Source of the DNA: JBHJGU01 sp050331475
Lineage (GTDB): Bacteria > Pseudomonadota > Alphaproteobacteria > Caulobacterales > Maricaulaceae
Assembly (NCBI GenBank): GCA_050331475.1
Contig: JBHJGU010000108.1
Span: 1 to 43,830 of the forward strand
Direction of reading: 5' to 3'
Length of the DNA: 43,830 nucleotides
The notes under the pieces: generated by a model
The model's database searches: none
What the model was told of the DNA's origin: nothing
What the model saw: the letters and a program-made list of their open reading frames with translations, nothing else
Shown here: piece after piece, positions 33,782 to 43,034 of the stretch
How positions within the stretch are numbered: the stretch's first letter is position 1
Layout of the letters: each line of letters opens with the position of its first letter
Program-made: the position numbers and the translations under genes

Positions 33782-34716
33782 CAGCCCGGTCCGCCAGGCC
33801 GAAAGACCGGTTCAGGCGGCAATGCGGGCTGGGCCTTCGACCGACCCGCCCGGCGCGCCATCATAAGAGCGCCGGTCAAGACCAAGCCCGCGCCGATCAG
33901 AAAGCGCGCGGTCAACGAATCGCCGGCGACCCAGACGCCGAACACCATGCCGAAGGCAGGCGCCATCAGGGTCAGGGTCGCCACAATACTGACATCGTAT
34001 TTCTTCAACATCATAAAATAAATTGAGTGACCGAACATAGCGACCAAAACAATGGTGAAGGCCAAGCCGGCAAAAAACGCCCAACCGCCGGTCAAAATTT
34101 GCGGTATTTGATCGTTTTCAAACAGTAAAGACATGCCAACCATTGGGAACACGCAAACCACCCCTACCCAGGCCTGCAATTGCAACGGGCCCATTCCGCC
34201 CAATCGTTTCATAAGGATCGAGCCCAAAGCGGTGGAAAACGCGGACGCAGCGATCCACAAAAGTCCCGGGGACAGCCGAAACCCGTCAGGGTCAAACGCC
34301 AACAACGCGACGCCGAGAAATGTCAGCGCCATGCCGCTCCAGCGTCGCCAGCCCACCCGCTCCGACAGAAAGGTGATCGCCAATAATGTGGCGAACGGCG
34401 CTTGGGTTTGCAGCACCACAGCGGCCGTTGATGGGCTCGCCTCCAACATGCCGATGAAGAAAAAGCCGAAATTCGCCGCCCCCATGCACAGCGCCGCAGC
34501 GATCACGCGGGCGAGCTGTTTGGGTCGCGGCCACAAAAAAACGCCAAGCGCGAGAGCGATAACACCCATAGGAAGGCTGGCGAAAAAAAACGGCGGCGCG
34601 CCGTCGAATCCGGCGACCGTCCAGGGTTGGCCGGTCACCATCCATTTGGTGACGACGAAGTTAAAGCCCCAAATCGCGCATGTGGCGAGAAGCAGCGCAA
34701 AGTCCCGAACGCTCAT
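33781..34716 (-). CDS. EamA-family (DMT superfamily) transporter
   Basis: 311-residue inner-membrane protein with ten hydrophobic segments forming two EamA repeats (about 5-140 and 150-285), starting DFALLLATCAIWGFNFVVTK, a typical DMT first helix. PSTAAVVLQTQAPFATLLA and KKYDVSIVATLTLMAPAFGM mark the equivalent places in each half. Such proteins export metabolites or amino acids; the substrate cannot be told. It is followed by the amidase with a one-base overlap, so they are co-transcribed, which may point to cell-wall recycling products, but this is inference. Confidence 0.9.
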   Translation of the reverse strand: MSVRDFALLLATCAIWGFNFVVTKWMVTGQPWTVAGFDGAPPFFFASLPMGVIALALGVFLWPRPKQLARVIAAALCMGAANFGFFFIGMLEASPSTAAVVLQTQAPFATLLAITFLSERVGWRRWSGMALTFLGVALLAFDPDGFRLSPGLLWIAASAFSTALGSILMKRLGGMGPLQLQAWVGVVCVFPMVGMSLLFENDQIPQILTGGWAFFAGLAFTIVLVAMFGHSIYFMMLKKYDVSIVATLTLMAPAFGMVFGVWVAGDSLTARFLIGAGLVLTGALMMARRAGRSKAQPALPPEPVFRPGGPG

Positions 34717-34764
34717 GCGCCGCCCCCGCGCTAGCGCGCCGGCGCCGACCGGCGGGAAGAAATA

Positions 34765-35058
34765 TTAGACGCCGAAGCGGCCCGGCGCGTCCACCGTCCA
34801 GCCTTGCCCGACGCCTCGCGCCTCCAACACACCGCTCGGCGCGGGCCGGCGGCGACGGCTCAGTCGCGCCGTCAGCCAAATCATGCCTAACCCAACCACG
34901 GCCAAACCCGCGACCAAGGCTAAAGCGAACGCGGCCATCAAGCTGGCGACGACAAACGCGACGATCACGCCGATCACGGCGACCACGTCCAACGCCCAAC
35001 CCAAGAGGCCGCGACGGCGGCCCAGCGGGGTGAAGAAAACGGTTCCACGGACAGTCAT
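34765..35058 (-). CDS. Small membrane protein, unknown
   Basis: 97 residues from the ATG at 35058 (MTVRGTVFFTPLGRRRGLLG); AAGGA lies about 13 bases upstream. Two hydrophobic segments (about 22-43 and 45-65) with a short hairpin, then an arginine-rich stretch and a soluble tail ending APGRFGV. I recognise no family. The frame extends to 35097, overlapping the end of the TerB-DnaJ gene. Confidence 0.65.
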   Translation of the reverse strand: MTVRGTVFFTPLGRRRGLLGWALDVVAVIGVIVAFVVASLMAAFALALVAGLAVVGLGMIWLTARLSRRRRPAPSGVLEARGVGQGWTVDAPGRFGV

Positions 35059-35093
35059 GAGAATAATGTTGGTCCTTTCCGGGCCGCCGTCAA

Positions 35094-35798
35094 TCAAGGC
35101 GTGTCCGCTAAAGCGCGCTGGGCGCGCATAATCTGAGAATAAGCCGCGTTAATCGCCGCCATCTTCTCGTGCGCGAGGTCCCACAATTCTTCAGGCACCC
35201 CGCGCGCGGCCAACCGGTCAGGGTGATTCTCCGTAGCCAGCCGACGGTACGCGCGACGCACCGCCCCCATGTCCGCGTCCGCATCCAAGCCCAAGACCAC
35301 ATAAGGGTCGTTCCGGTCCGCTGCGCCATGGCTGGCGCGCAGGCGCAGAAACTCGCGTTCGGAGAGACCAAAAATCTCAGCAACCTTGGCAATGAAGGCG
35401 ATTTCGTCGTCCGTCACCGCCCCGTCCGCCCAAGCGATATGGAAGAGCCCGTCGAGTACATCCTCCAGCAAAGCCGGGCAGGCGCGATACCGTCGCGCCA
35501 CGCGGCGCGCATAGCTTTCAAAGCCAAGCGTGGTTTGTTGGGCGAGCTGGAAAATTCGCGCCAATTCGAGCTCCAACTGCGCGGGTGCTTGGAACAAATC
35601 TCGAAACGCTTTGATTTCGCGATCCGTCACATGGCCATCCGCACGCGCGAGCTTGGCGCCTAAGCCAATCAACGCCACCGCCAAGCCGGCGTCGTTGCGC
35701 AAACGCCCCGGAAGCGCCTCGCAATCGCAACCCTCGTCGAGCGCAAAAAAATCGCCCGCCGATTTCGCCACGTTGATTAAGCCGCGCCAAATCGCCAT
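35094..35798 (-). CDS. TerB-type plus DnaJ-domain protein (DjlA-like)
   Basis: 234 residues from the ATG at 35798, the last start before the divergent NnrU gene. The N-terminal part (about 35-150) is an all-helical TerB/DjlA domain: LIGLGAKLARADGHVTDREI and LFHIAWADGAVTDDEIAFIA are its two acidic repeats. A J domain ends the protein (about 168-232): DPYVVLGLDADADMGAVRRA with the HPD motif in ENHPDRLAARG, so it should stimulate an Hsp70 (DnaK). There is no membrane anchor, unlike E. coli DjlA. DjlA-like cochaperones of this soluble form are widespread in alphaproteobacteria. Confidence 0.9.
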   Translation of the reverse strand: MAIWRGLINVAKSAGDFFALDEGCDCEALPGRLRNDAGLAVALIGLGAKLARADGHVTDREIKAFRDLFQAPAQLELELARIFQLAQQTTLGFESYARRVARRYRACPALLEDVLDGLFHIAWADGAVTDDEIAFIAKVAEIFGLSEREFLRLRASHGAADRNDPYVVLGLDADADMGAVRRAYRRLATENHPDRLAARGVPEELWDLAHEKMAAINAAYSQIMRAQRALADTP

Positions 35799-35843
35799 GA
35801 CGTCCAGGGTGGCACAGACCTGGGCGGAAATGAGGCAAAAATG

Positions 35844-36401
35844 ATGACGGTTTTGCTGGCGGGCGTGATGACGTTCATCATTGCACACTCGGCGCCGATT
35901 ATTCCAGGCGTGAAACCGGCGCTGGTGGGCCGGCTTAGCGTCATGGGGTATAAGGGCGCGGTTTCGCTCGTTTCGATGCTCGCGATGGTGTTGATCGTCT
36001 GGGGGTGGGGCCAAGCGCCGCGGACCCCGATTTATGACCCGCCCGCTTGGTCGCGCCACGCGGTGATTGCGGCGATGGCGGTCGTTTCAATCCTGATTGC
36101 GTCCGCATACGCGCCCAGCCGACTGAAAGCCTGGGTGGGCGGGCATCCAATGGTGCTGGGTGTCGCGCTTTGGGCGGGTCTGCATTTGCTCGCGAACGGC
36201 GATCTCGCCTCGGTCATTCTGTTCGGCGGGCTGGGACTTTACGCTGCATTGGACTATTGGTCCGCGCGGCGTCGCGGCCCCGGTCCAGAGGTGAAAGCCG
36301 GCTTGGCCGCCACGGCGCTCTCCGCGGGACTAGGGCTAGCGGCTTGGGCGGGGATGGTGTTCGCTCACGGCCATGTGATCGGCGTCGGTCTGATTGAGTG
36401 A
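35844..36401 (+). CDS. NnrU-family membrane protein
   Basis: 185 residues from the ATG at 35844 (a tandem ATG lies at 35841). Five to six hydrophobic helices. The family features are an early HSAPIIPGVKPALVGRLSVM segment, then YKGAVSLVSMLAMVLIVWGW, and GGHPMVLGVALWAGLHLLAN with the conserved His residues. NnrU was named for nitric oxide metabolism in Rhodobacter, but most members, including those outside nitrogen-oxide loci as here, have no proven role. It lies 3 bases before the 5-oxoprolinase gene and probably shares its transcript; it is divergent from the TerB-DnaJ gene with a 45-base gap. Confidence 0.85.
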   Translation: MTVLLAGVMTFIIAHSAPIIPGVKPALVGRLSVMGYKGAVSLVSMLAMVLIVWGWGQAPRTPIYDPPAWSRHAVIAAMAVVSILIASAYAPSRLKAWVGGHPMVLGVALWAGLHLLANGDLASVILFGGLGLYAALDYWSARRRGPGPEVKAGLAATALSAGLGLAAWAGMVFAHGHVIGVGLIE

Positions 36402-36404
36402 TCC

Positions 36405-39400
36405 ATGAAGCAGGGCTTGGAGATTTGGATCGACCGCGGGGGCACATTCACCGACGTGATCGTCAAGACCCCGGACGGTCGATATGACCGGTTCAAGCTT
36501 TTGTCCGAAAACCCGGGCGTTTATGAAGACGCCGCCGTTGAGGGCGTGCGCCGCGCTTTAGGCCTCGCGCCCGGCGAGCCCGTGGATCCTAAACGGCTGA
36601 CAGCGGTCAAAATGGGCACGACTGTAGCCACGAACGCGCTTTTGGAACGCACCGGCGCCAAGACGCTGTTCCTTACCACGCGCGGATTTAAAGACTGTCT
36701 GCTGATTGGGGATCAGACACGACCGGACATTTTCGCTCTGGACCTCACCAAACCGCCGCCGCTTTACGCGCTGGCGTGCGAGGTGGACGAGCGGATCGCC
36801 GCGGACGGCTCCGTGCTCACCCCCCTTGACGAAGCGGGCGCACGCGCGCGCTTGGCGGAGGCGAAAGCCCAAGGCGTCGAAGCCGTCGCGGTGGCACTGT
36901 TGCATAGCGTTGAAAACCCCGCCCATGAAGAGCGGATCGGACGCATCGCGCGCGAATTGGGGTTTGCTCAGGTCAGCCTGTCCCACGAAACCGACCCGCG
37001 GCCGAAACTGATCCCCCGCGCGGCGACAACGGTGGCGGACGCGTATCTGACCCCGGGGCTTCGCGCCTATGTCGACCGCATCGCGCGCGCGCTCGGTGGC
37101 GCGTCTTTATCCTTCATGACGTCCTCAGGGGCGCTGGCGTCCGCGGAACGGTTTCGCGGGCGGGACGCGGTTTTATCCGGCCCCGCGGGCGGGGTGGTCG
37201 GCATGGCGCGCACTGGCGCGGCCGCTGGCTTTCCCAAAGTGATTGGGTTCGACATGGGCGGTACGTCGTCCGATGTCAGCCGAGCGGACGGCGACCGGTT
37301 CGAGCGGGCGGAAACAGCGGAGATCGCGGGGGTTAAGCTGCGGACGCCCATGGTCGGGGTGCATACGGTCGCGGCGGGCGGCGGCTCCCGGCTGATTTTT
37401 GACGGCGAGCGCGCCCGTGTTGGTCCCCAAAGCGCGGGCGCGCATCCGGGTCCCGCGTGCTATGGCAAAGGCGGCCCCGCCGCACTGACCGACGCCAATG
37501 TGGTGCTCGGTCGAATCGATCCGCGTCGGTTTCCCGCCGTCTTCGGCCCGCGCGGCGATCAACCCTTAGACGCCGAAGCGGCAAACGCCGCGCTTTCAGA
37601 GCTCGCTCGCGACATGGGGCTCGCGGACGCCCGGGCGGCGGCGGAGGGTTTTTTCGCTGTCGCGATTGAGCATATGGCCCAAGCGATCAAGCAAATCTCC
37701 ACCGCCAAGGGCGTAGACCCGCGTGGCTATGCGCTGAATGCGTTTGGCGGCGCTGCGGCCCAACACGCTTGCGCCATTGCGCACGCTCTGGGCATGACAA
37801 ACGTGCTCGTTCACCCGTTCGCCAGCGTGCTTTCCGCTTTCGGGGTGGGCTTGGCGCAGGAAGGCGCCCTGGAGGAGCGCGCCTGTCGCTTGCCTCTGGA
37901 CGCCGAGGCCGGACCCGCTTTGGAGCGCCTCGCCCAAGCGGCCACGGATGCAGCGTGCGCCCGGCTCACCGCCAAGGCGCCGGTTCGCACCCGGATGCTG
38001 CGGGCGCATTATGAGGGGTCCGATACGATCTTGAGCGTGGATTTTTCGCCCGACGCCACAGCGGAGGCGCTGCGCCATGCGTTTGAAACGGCGCACCGGC
38101 GGCTGTTCGGCTTCGTCCATGGCCCAGATCGCGACGTGATCGTGGATGCGGTGCGCGTCGAAGTCACAGCCGAAACGCGCGATGACCCGGTGATCGCGCC
38201 GTCAGGCGGGGAGAGGACGCCCCAGCCCGCAGACTGGACGACCTTGCGGCTCAACGGTGCCGACATCCGCGCGCCGATTTTCACCATAGACGCGTTCGGC
38301 GCGGGCGCCGTCGTGGAGGGACCGGCGTTGATCATAGGGCCAGACACCCAGATTGTCGTTGAGCCCGGTTGGATGGCGACCCGCTTGGAAGGCGGCGCCT
38401 TACTCTTGCGCCACACCCAAACGCGTCCGGCGGCGAACGCGACGACAGCGCTCGACCCCATCCGCCTGGAGTTATTCAACAAACGCTTCATGAGCGTGGC
38501 CGAGCAAATGGGCGTCGTCCTCGCCCAAACCGCGCATTCGGTGAACATTAAAGAGCGGTTGGACTTTTCCTGCGCCGTGTTCGATCCGCGCGGCGGGCTG
38601 GTGGCGAACGCCCCGCATATGCCCGTGCATTTGGGCTCAATGGGCGCGAGCGTACGCGCCGCACTCTCCGCGCACCCGGACCTCGCACAGGGGGACGCGG
38701 TTGCGGTGAACGCGCCCTATAACGGCGGCACCCATTTGCCCGACGTTACGGTGATCGCGCCGGTGGCCGATCCTGAGACGGGCGAGCGGGTGTGCTTCGT
38801 CGCCGCGCGGGGTCACCATGCTGATATTGGCGGGGTGCAACCGGGCTCCATGCCGCCTTTCTCCACGACCATCGCGGAGCAAGGGGTGATCCTGGACGGG
38901 CTGAAAATCCTCGATCAAGGCGTTTTGCAAGAGGCCGACATCCGACGCGCCCTGGCTGACGGCCACTACCCCGCGCGCAACCCCGATCAAACGCTTGCGG
39001 ATTTGCAGGCCCAGCTGGCCGCCTGTGCGGCGGGATCGGACGCGCTCGCCGCCTTGATGGCCGAGCACGGTCGCCCGGTGGTGGAAGCTTATATGGGCCA
39101 TGTGCAGGCGAACGCGGAGGCGGCGGTGCGTCGGGTGCTCGCGCGGTTGCCCTCAGGCTCGGCGCGGGTGCGCACGGACACCGGCGCGGAGATCGCCGTC
39201 GCGTTGCACGTCGACCGAGATGCGCGCGCGGCGGTGATCGATTTCACCGGCACCGCGGCGCAAAGTGCGGACAATATGAACGCCCCCGCCGCGGTCGCGC
39301 GCGCAGCCGCGCTTTATGTGTTCCGCTGCCTGGCGGGGGACGACATACCGCTCAATGACGGCTGCCTCACGCCGCTCGACATTCGCATTCCGAAAGCCAG

Positions 39401-39989
39401 CTTGCTCAATCCCGAACCGCCAGCGGCCGTGGTTGCGGGCAATGTCGAGACCAGTCAATTGGTCACCGACGCGTTGTTCCTCGCCGCGGGCGTCATGGCC
39501 GCCGCCCAAGGCACCATGAACAATCTCACCTTCGGCGACGCCCAGCGCCAGTATTACGAAACGATTTGCGGCGGCGCGGGCGCGGGCGCGGATTTCGACG
39601 GCGCGGACGCCATCCACACCCATATGACGAATTCTCGGCTGACCGATCCGGAAATTCTGGAGCGGCGCTTTCCGGTCCGCGTTTTGGAACACCGGATCCG
39701 CGTGGGTTCAGGCGGCGCGGGGGCGCGGCGTGGTGGGCATGGCGGGGTGCGACGGTTCGAATTCCTCGCCCCGCTCGAGGTTGCGCTTTTGTCGAACCGA
39801 CGGGTGGAGGCGCCCCCCGGTTTGAATGGCGGAGCACCGGGACGACCTGGCGCGCAACGACTTTTGCAGGCGGACGGAACCGAGATGCGCCTTGACGGCC
39901 GATTTCAAATCCGCGTGCACCCCGGCGATCAACTTGAGATCGAAACCCCCGGCGGCGGGGGCTGCGGCGCGCCGCTTTCATCGTCCTGA
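36405..39989 (+). CDS. 5-oxoprolinase (ATP-hydrolysing), HyuA-HyuB fusion
   Basis: Opens 5-oxo-L-proline to L-glutamate using ATP; part of glutathione and pyroglutamate salvage. 1194 residues. The HyuA half (about 1-680) starts IWIDRGGTFTDVIVKTPDGR, the phosphate-binding loop, and has MGTTVATNALLERTG, GFDMGGTSSDVSR and AFGGAAAQHACAIAHALGM. The HyuB half (about 684-1190) starts LELFNKRFMSVAEQMGVVLA and has HMPVHLGSMGASV, NAPYNGGTHLPDVTVIAP and the C-terminal GSGGAGARRGGHGGVRR and ETPGGGGCG. The single-chain form is the eukaryote-like OplAH type common in proteobacteria, in contrast to split hydantoinase subunits. Substrate is predicted from overall similarity. Confidence 0.93.
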   Translation: MKQGLEIWIDRGGTFTDVIVKTPDGRYDRFKLLSENPGVYEDAAVEGVRRALGLAPGEPVDPKRLTAVKMGTTVATNALLERTGAKTLFLTTRGFKDCLLIGDQTRPDIFALDLTKPPPLYALACEVDERIAADGSVLTPLDEAGARARLAEAKAQGVEAVAVALLHSVENPAHEERIGRIARELGFAQVSLSHETDPRPKLIPRAATTVADAYLTPGLRAYVDRIARALGGASLSFMTSSGALASAERFRGRDAVLSGPAGGVVGMARTGAAAGFPKVIGFDMGGTSSDVSRADGDRFERAETAEIAGVKLRTPMVGVHTVAAGGGSRLIFDGERARVGPQSAGAHPGPACYGKGGPAALTDANVVLGRIDPRRFPAVFGPRGDQPLDAEAANAALSELARDMGLADARAAAEGFFAVAIEHMAQAIKQISTAKGVDPRGYALNAFGGAAAQHACAIAHALGMTNVLVHPFASVLSAFGVGLAQEGALEERACRLPLDAEAGPALERLAQAATDAACARLTAKAPVRTRMLRAHYEGSDTILSVDFSPDATAEALRHAFETAHRRLFGFVHGPDRDVIVDAVRVEVTAETRDDPVIAPSGGERTPQPADWTTLRLNGADIRAPIFTIDAFGAGAVVEGPALIIGPDTQIVVEPGWMATRLEGGALLLRHTQTRPAANATTALDPIRLELFNKRFMSVAEQMGVVLAQTAHSVNIKERLDFSCAVFDPRGGLVANAPHMPVHLGSMGASVRAALSAHPDLAQGDAVAVNAPYNGGTHLPDVTVIAPVADPETGERVCFVAARGHHADIGGVQPGSMPPFSTTIAEQGVILDGLKILDQGVLQEADIRRALADGHYPARNPDQTLADLQAQLAACAAGSDALAALMAEHGRPVVEAYMGHVQANAEAAVRRVLARLPSGSARVRTDTGAEIAVALHVDRDARAAVIDFTGTAAQSADNMNAPAAVARAAALYVFRCLAGDDIPLNDGCLTPLDIRIPKASLLNPEPPAAVVAGNVETSQLVTDALFLAAGVMAAAQGTMNNLTFGDAQRQYYETICGGAGAGADFDGADAIHTHMTNSRLTDPEILERRFPVRVLEHRIRVGSGGAGARRGGHGGVRRFEFLAPLEVALLSNRRVEAPPGLNGGAPGRPGAQRLLQADGTEMRLDGRFQIRVHPGDQLEIETPGGGGCGAPLSSS

Positions 39990-40162
39990 CACGCGACCGC
40001 CCTGTTTTCGCCCCAACCGTGAAACTTTCGTTAGATCGCAAACCAATCACCGCGCTGAGACGTAGTGTGATGTGCGTTTGCAGATGAACGCATTTCTTAG
40101 CGGTCGCTTGTTGATTTCAGGATCGATGAGCGGCGGCTCCCACACACGAGGAGACACCGGAT

Positions 40163-40678
40163 ATGAAGATCCGTTCAATTGCCGCCGCGCTCGCGGCCGG
40201 CGTTGCTTTTGTTGCGCCCGCTTACGCCTTCGCCGACGAAACTGCGCAAGCCGACATCGTGGACACCGCCGTCGCCGCGGGGTCGTTTGAAACCCTGGTT
40301 GCTGCGGTCCAAGCGGCCGGCTTAGTCGAAACGCTTAAAGGTGAGGGCCCGTTCACCGTGTTCGCGCCCACCGACGCTGCGTTCGAGGCCTTGCCTGAAG
40401 GCATGGTCGCCGATCTGCTCAAGCCGGAAAACATCGACACGCTGAAAGGCATTTTGACCTATCACGTGGTTCCCGGCGCGACGTATTCCGCCGACTTGGC
40501 GGGTAAAACGCTCTCGGTCGCCACCGTAAACGGCGCTGAAGTCGCCATTGACGCGACTGATGGCGTCAAAGTCGACGGCGCCAATGTCGTGCAAGCGGAC
40601 ATTGAAACCTCAAACGGCGTCATCCACGTCATCGACGCGGTGATCACTCCGGCGCCGGCGCAAGGCGGCGGTTCGTAA
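40163..40678 (+). CDS. Secreted fasciclin (FAS1) domain protein
   Basis: 171 residues with a Sec signal peptide (MKIRSIAAALAAGVAFVAPA, cleavage after AYA near 22). One FAS1 domain fills about 30-165: SFETLVAAVQAAGLVETLKG, then GPFTVFAPTDAAFEALPEG (H1 motif) and ILTYHVVPGATYSADLAGKT (H2 region with the YH pair), ending GVIHVIDAVITP. GAGGAGA lies 8 bases before the ATG. FAS1 proteins mediate adhesion or are periplasmic with unknown ligands. It is monocistronic, with a strong hairpin 40 bases downstream. The preceding 173-base gap shows no convincing promoter motif. Confidence 0.95.
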   Translation: MKIRSIAAALAAGVAFVAPAYAFADETAQADIVDTAVAAGSFETLVAAVQAAGLVETLKGEGPFTVFAPTDAAFEALPEGMVADLLKPENIDTLKGILTYHVVPGATYSADLAGKTLSVATVNGAEVAIDATDGVKVDGANVVQADIETSNGVIHVIDAVITPAPAQGGGS

Positions 40679-40719
40679 AGGCAACGTTGTTTAACGTGTT
40701 TGCAGCTTAAAGTGTGATT

Positions 40720-40745
40720 GGGGGCCGTCTCTCAGGGCGGCCCCC
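40720..40745 (+). terminator. GC-rich hairpin after the fasciclin gene
   Basis: GGGGGCCG (40720-40727) pairs with CGGCCCCC (40738-40745) around a 10-base loop. No T-run follows, so it would be a weak intrinsic terminator or an RNA-stabilising end. The rest of the 281-base gap to 40960 shows no gene. Confidence 0.5.
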
Positions 40746-40959
40746 GCACACGTCCGGACCCTGGCTGAGGCCCGATGCGGTCCTGACAAGGGCCGGGGGA
40801 GCGCTTCTCAAGACCTTATAGCCGCTTTGCGAGTCGAGGGGCAGGTCGCCAGCGACTATCGTTTTATCGATATTGGGCGATCGCGCGACACAATCAAGTC
40901 AAAGGGCCGGTTTCCGGATCGGATGTGACCGCCGGCCGCGCGCAAGCTTCAATCGCTAA

Positions 40960-41526
40960 TTAAAACGTTGCCAGAATTTTTTCTAAGAATTCGCGCACGA
41001 GCAAAAAAATCGCGTTTGTGAGAGACTGAAGGCGTTCCGCATGGACAATAGCGGCGAAACCTGCAGCGCCCGCTAAGCCGAGCCCTAGCCATACATCACC
41101 AATTTTGGACTGCGGCGCCGGATCGCGCAGGCTCGCGGTTTCATCGCATTTCGCCCGCAGAGCGGCCAGCCGGGCTTCCACAAAGGCCGATGTCGCGCCG
41201 CTTCCGACTTCGCCCACTGTATCCGGTGCATGAGATTTTGGAGCGCCAACGTCTAACGACGCAGTCCCGCGCGTCTGTGCACGAAACCGATTGGAGCGAT
41301 CCGTGAGAGATCGGCTAACGTCGCGACGAAGCCCCGCCGCGAGACCGATTACCGCGAGAACCGCCAGCGCCAAGCCCAATTCATCGCGCCCCACGCTCGC
41401 CAGGGCCGCCCGCGCGCTTGGCCCCAACTCCGGCCAAATGGCGAATAACGGCAAAGCCGCCGCCAGCGTATGCGCGCTAAGCGCCGCTAAAGTCACTGTT
41501 TGAAAAGAGTCTCTTACCCGGCCCAT
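40960..41526 (-). CDS. Membrane protein of unknown function (188 aa)
   Basis: From the ATG at 41526 (MGRVRDSFQTVTLAALSAHT) it has 188 residues; an in-frame ATG at 41547 adds seven. Hydrophobic segments are near 9-28 (LAALSAHTLAAALPLFAIWP), 46-62 (ELGLALAVLAVIGLAAGL) and 145-160 (VWLGLGLAGAAGFAAIVHA), and the C-terminus ends in an amphipathic stretch LTNAIFLLVREFLEKILATF. The middle is polar. I recognise no family. It is alone, with AT-rich DNA upstream at 41550-41590 that could hold a promoter. Confidence 0.65.
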   Translation of the reverse strand: MGRVRDSFQTVTLAALSAHTLAAALPLFAIWPELGPSARAALASVGRDELGLALAVLAVIGLAAGLRRDVSRSLTDRSNRFRAQTRGTASLDVGAPKSHAPDTVGEVGSGATSAFVEARLAALRAKCDETASLRDPAPQSKIGDVWLGLGLAGAAGFAAIVHAERLQSLTNAIFLLVREFLEKILATF

Positions 41527-41614
41527 CACCCGCGCCCCGCAACTCACTCATCTAAAAATAGTTTGATGCAAAAACTTTAAAAAACCGTGGCCCAGGGACC
41601 GACAATTGTTTGGG

Positions 41615-42991
41615 TCATCGCGCCCGCTTCACCAGCGCGCGAACCTTAGTCTCAATATACCGCAGGATTGCCGCGGCCAGATCTTTACCGGGCGCGTTCT
41701 CAAAGCCCTCCAAACCCGGCGACGCATTGACTTCGAGCACTTTGGGCCCATGGTCAGATCGCAACATGTCGACGCCCGCCACGTTGAGTCCCATGGCGCG
41801 CACCGCCTTAAGCGCAACGGCGCGCTCCTGGGCTGTGATCTTCACCGCCTCGCCCATGCCGCCCGCGTGCAGGTTGGAGCGGAAATCCCCCGCAGCGGCG
41901 GTACGGCGCATGCCCGCCACCACTTTTCCGCCGACGACGAAGGCGCGAATGTCCTCGCCGGCCGCCTCCTTGACGAAATCCTGGACCAGAAAATCCGCAT
42001 CCAGCCCGCGAAACGCATCAACCAGCGCCTCGGCGGTCTTGCGGGTTTCCGCAAGCACCACCCCGCGCCCCTGCGAGCTTTGCAGCAGTTTCAGCACCAC
42101 TGGCGCGCCGCCCGCCAGGCTGACGAGATCCCGGGTGTCCTTTGGCGAATTCGCGAAAGCCGTCATCGGCATAGCGATGCCTTTCGCCGCGAGCAGCTGG
42201 TGGGCGTAAAGCTTATCGCGCGCAGCCCCAATGGCGCTCGCCGCGTTGAGCACAAACACGCCGCTGAGTTCGAATTGTCGGACAACCGCCATGCCGTACC
42301 GGGTAATCCCCGCGCCAATGCGCGGGATCACCGCGTCATAGCGCGGCAGCTCCGCCCCGTCATAGTGAATGGACGGACGCAGGGCGTCGATCCCCAGATA
42401 GCACCGGCTGGTGTTGATCAGCTCAAGTTCATGGCCGAGCTTTTCCCCTGCAGCGACCAGGCGTTGATTGGACGCATTCTTGGGTTCTTTCGTTAAAATC
42501 GCGATCCGCAAGGACCGCGCTGGCTCGTCAGGCTTAGAAAGCTTCGCGTAGACCTCATAGCTTCGCTCGCCCTGCAAGCAGGCCTCGGTCGGATTGACGA
42601 CCATATCACCGGCGATCGCGCTGCGCCCGAGCAGCATGCGATAGGCCATGGTGTCGCGATTGGTCAGGGTGATCTCTATGGGCCATTCGCGCCCGCCCAA
42701 GCGGATGGGCGTTTCAATGACAAAGCGCAATTCGGTTTCGCCGTTCGAGCTGGTGATTTCCCGGCGATCCTTTAGGGCGGCGGAGCAATGGACCTCCACA
42801 GATCGGTCATCGGGGATGGGATGGATCGCAAACCGCACTTTCGGCCGCTGCGCCGGGCCAAAAGGCTCAATGTCGAACGCGTGAAGGGCGGAGGTTTTAG
42901 CGCCGGTGTCAATTTTCGCTTTGATCGCGGGCAAGCCGAGCTGATCGACCATGACCCATTCTTCCCACCCCAGAATAAAGGGATCGTTCAC
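41615..42991 (-). CDS. RimB-RimK fusion: retropepsin-like Zn-protease domain plus ATP-grasp amino-acid ligase
   Basis: 458 residues. The N-terminal ~150 residues are a RimB/COG4067 domain (putative ATP-dependent zinc protease, retropepsin-like fold): ILGWEEWVMVDQLGLPAIKA then IDTGAKTSALHA with the D-T-G-A motif, and MLLGRSAIAGDMVVNP. Residues about 165-455 are RimK-like: LRIAILTKEPKNASNQRLVA, INTSRCYLGI, PRIGAGITRYGMAVVRQFEL, LKLLQSSQGRGVVLAET and VLEVNASPGLEGFE (metal-binding E-x-N). RimK adds glutamate to the S6 C-terminus; in pseudomonads separate RimB and RimA act with RimK. Here protease-type and ligase-type parts are one chain. The start is a GTG at 42991 with GAGAGG upstream. It probably shares a transcript with the gene 43 bases upstream. 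Confidence 0.9.
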   Translation of the reverse strand: MNDPFILGWEEWVMVDQLGLPAIKAKIDTGAKTSALHAFDIEPFGPAQRPKVRFAIHPIPDDRSVEVHCSAALKDRREITSSNGETELRFVIETPIRLGGREWPIEITLTNRDTMAYRMLLGRSAIAGDMVVNPTEACLQGERSYEVYAKLSKPDEPARSLRIAILTKEPKNASNQRLVAAGEKLGHELELINTSRCYLGIDALRPSIHYDGAELPRYDAVIPRIGAGITRYGMAVVRQFELSGVFVLNAASAIGAARDKLYAHQLLAAKGIAMPMTAFANSPKDTRDLVSLAGGAPVVLKLLQSSQGRGVVLAETRKTAEALVDAFRGLDADFLVQDFVKEAAGEDIRAFVVGGKVVAGMRRTAAAGDFRSNLHAGGMGEAVKITAQERAVALKAVRAMGLNVAGVDMLRSDHGPKVLEVNASPGLEGFENAPGKDLAAAILRYIETKVRALVKRAR

Positions 42992-43034
42992 CGCCGCCTC
43001 TCGCTCGAGCTGTCAGATCACGCGCCCGGGCGCG

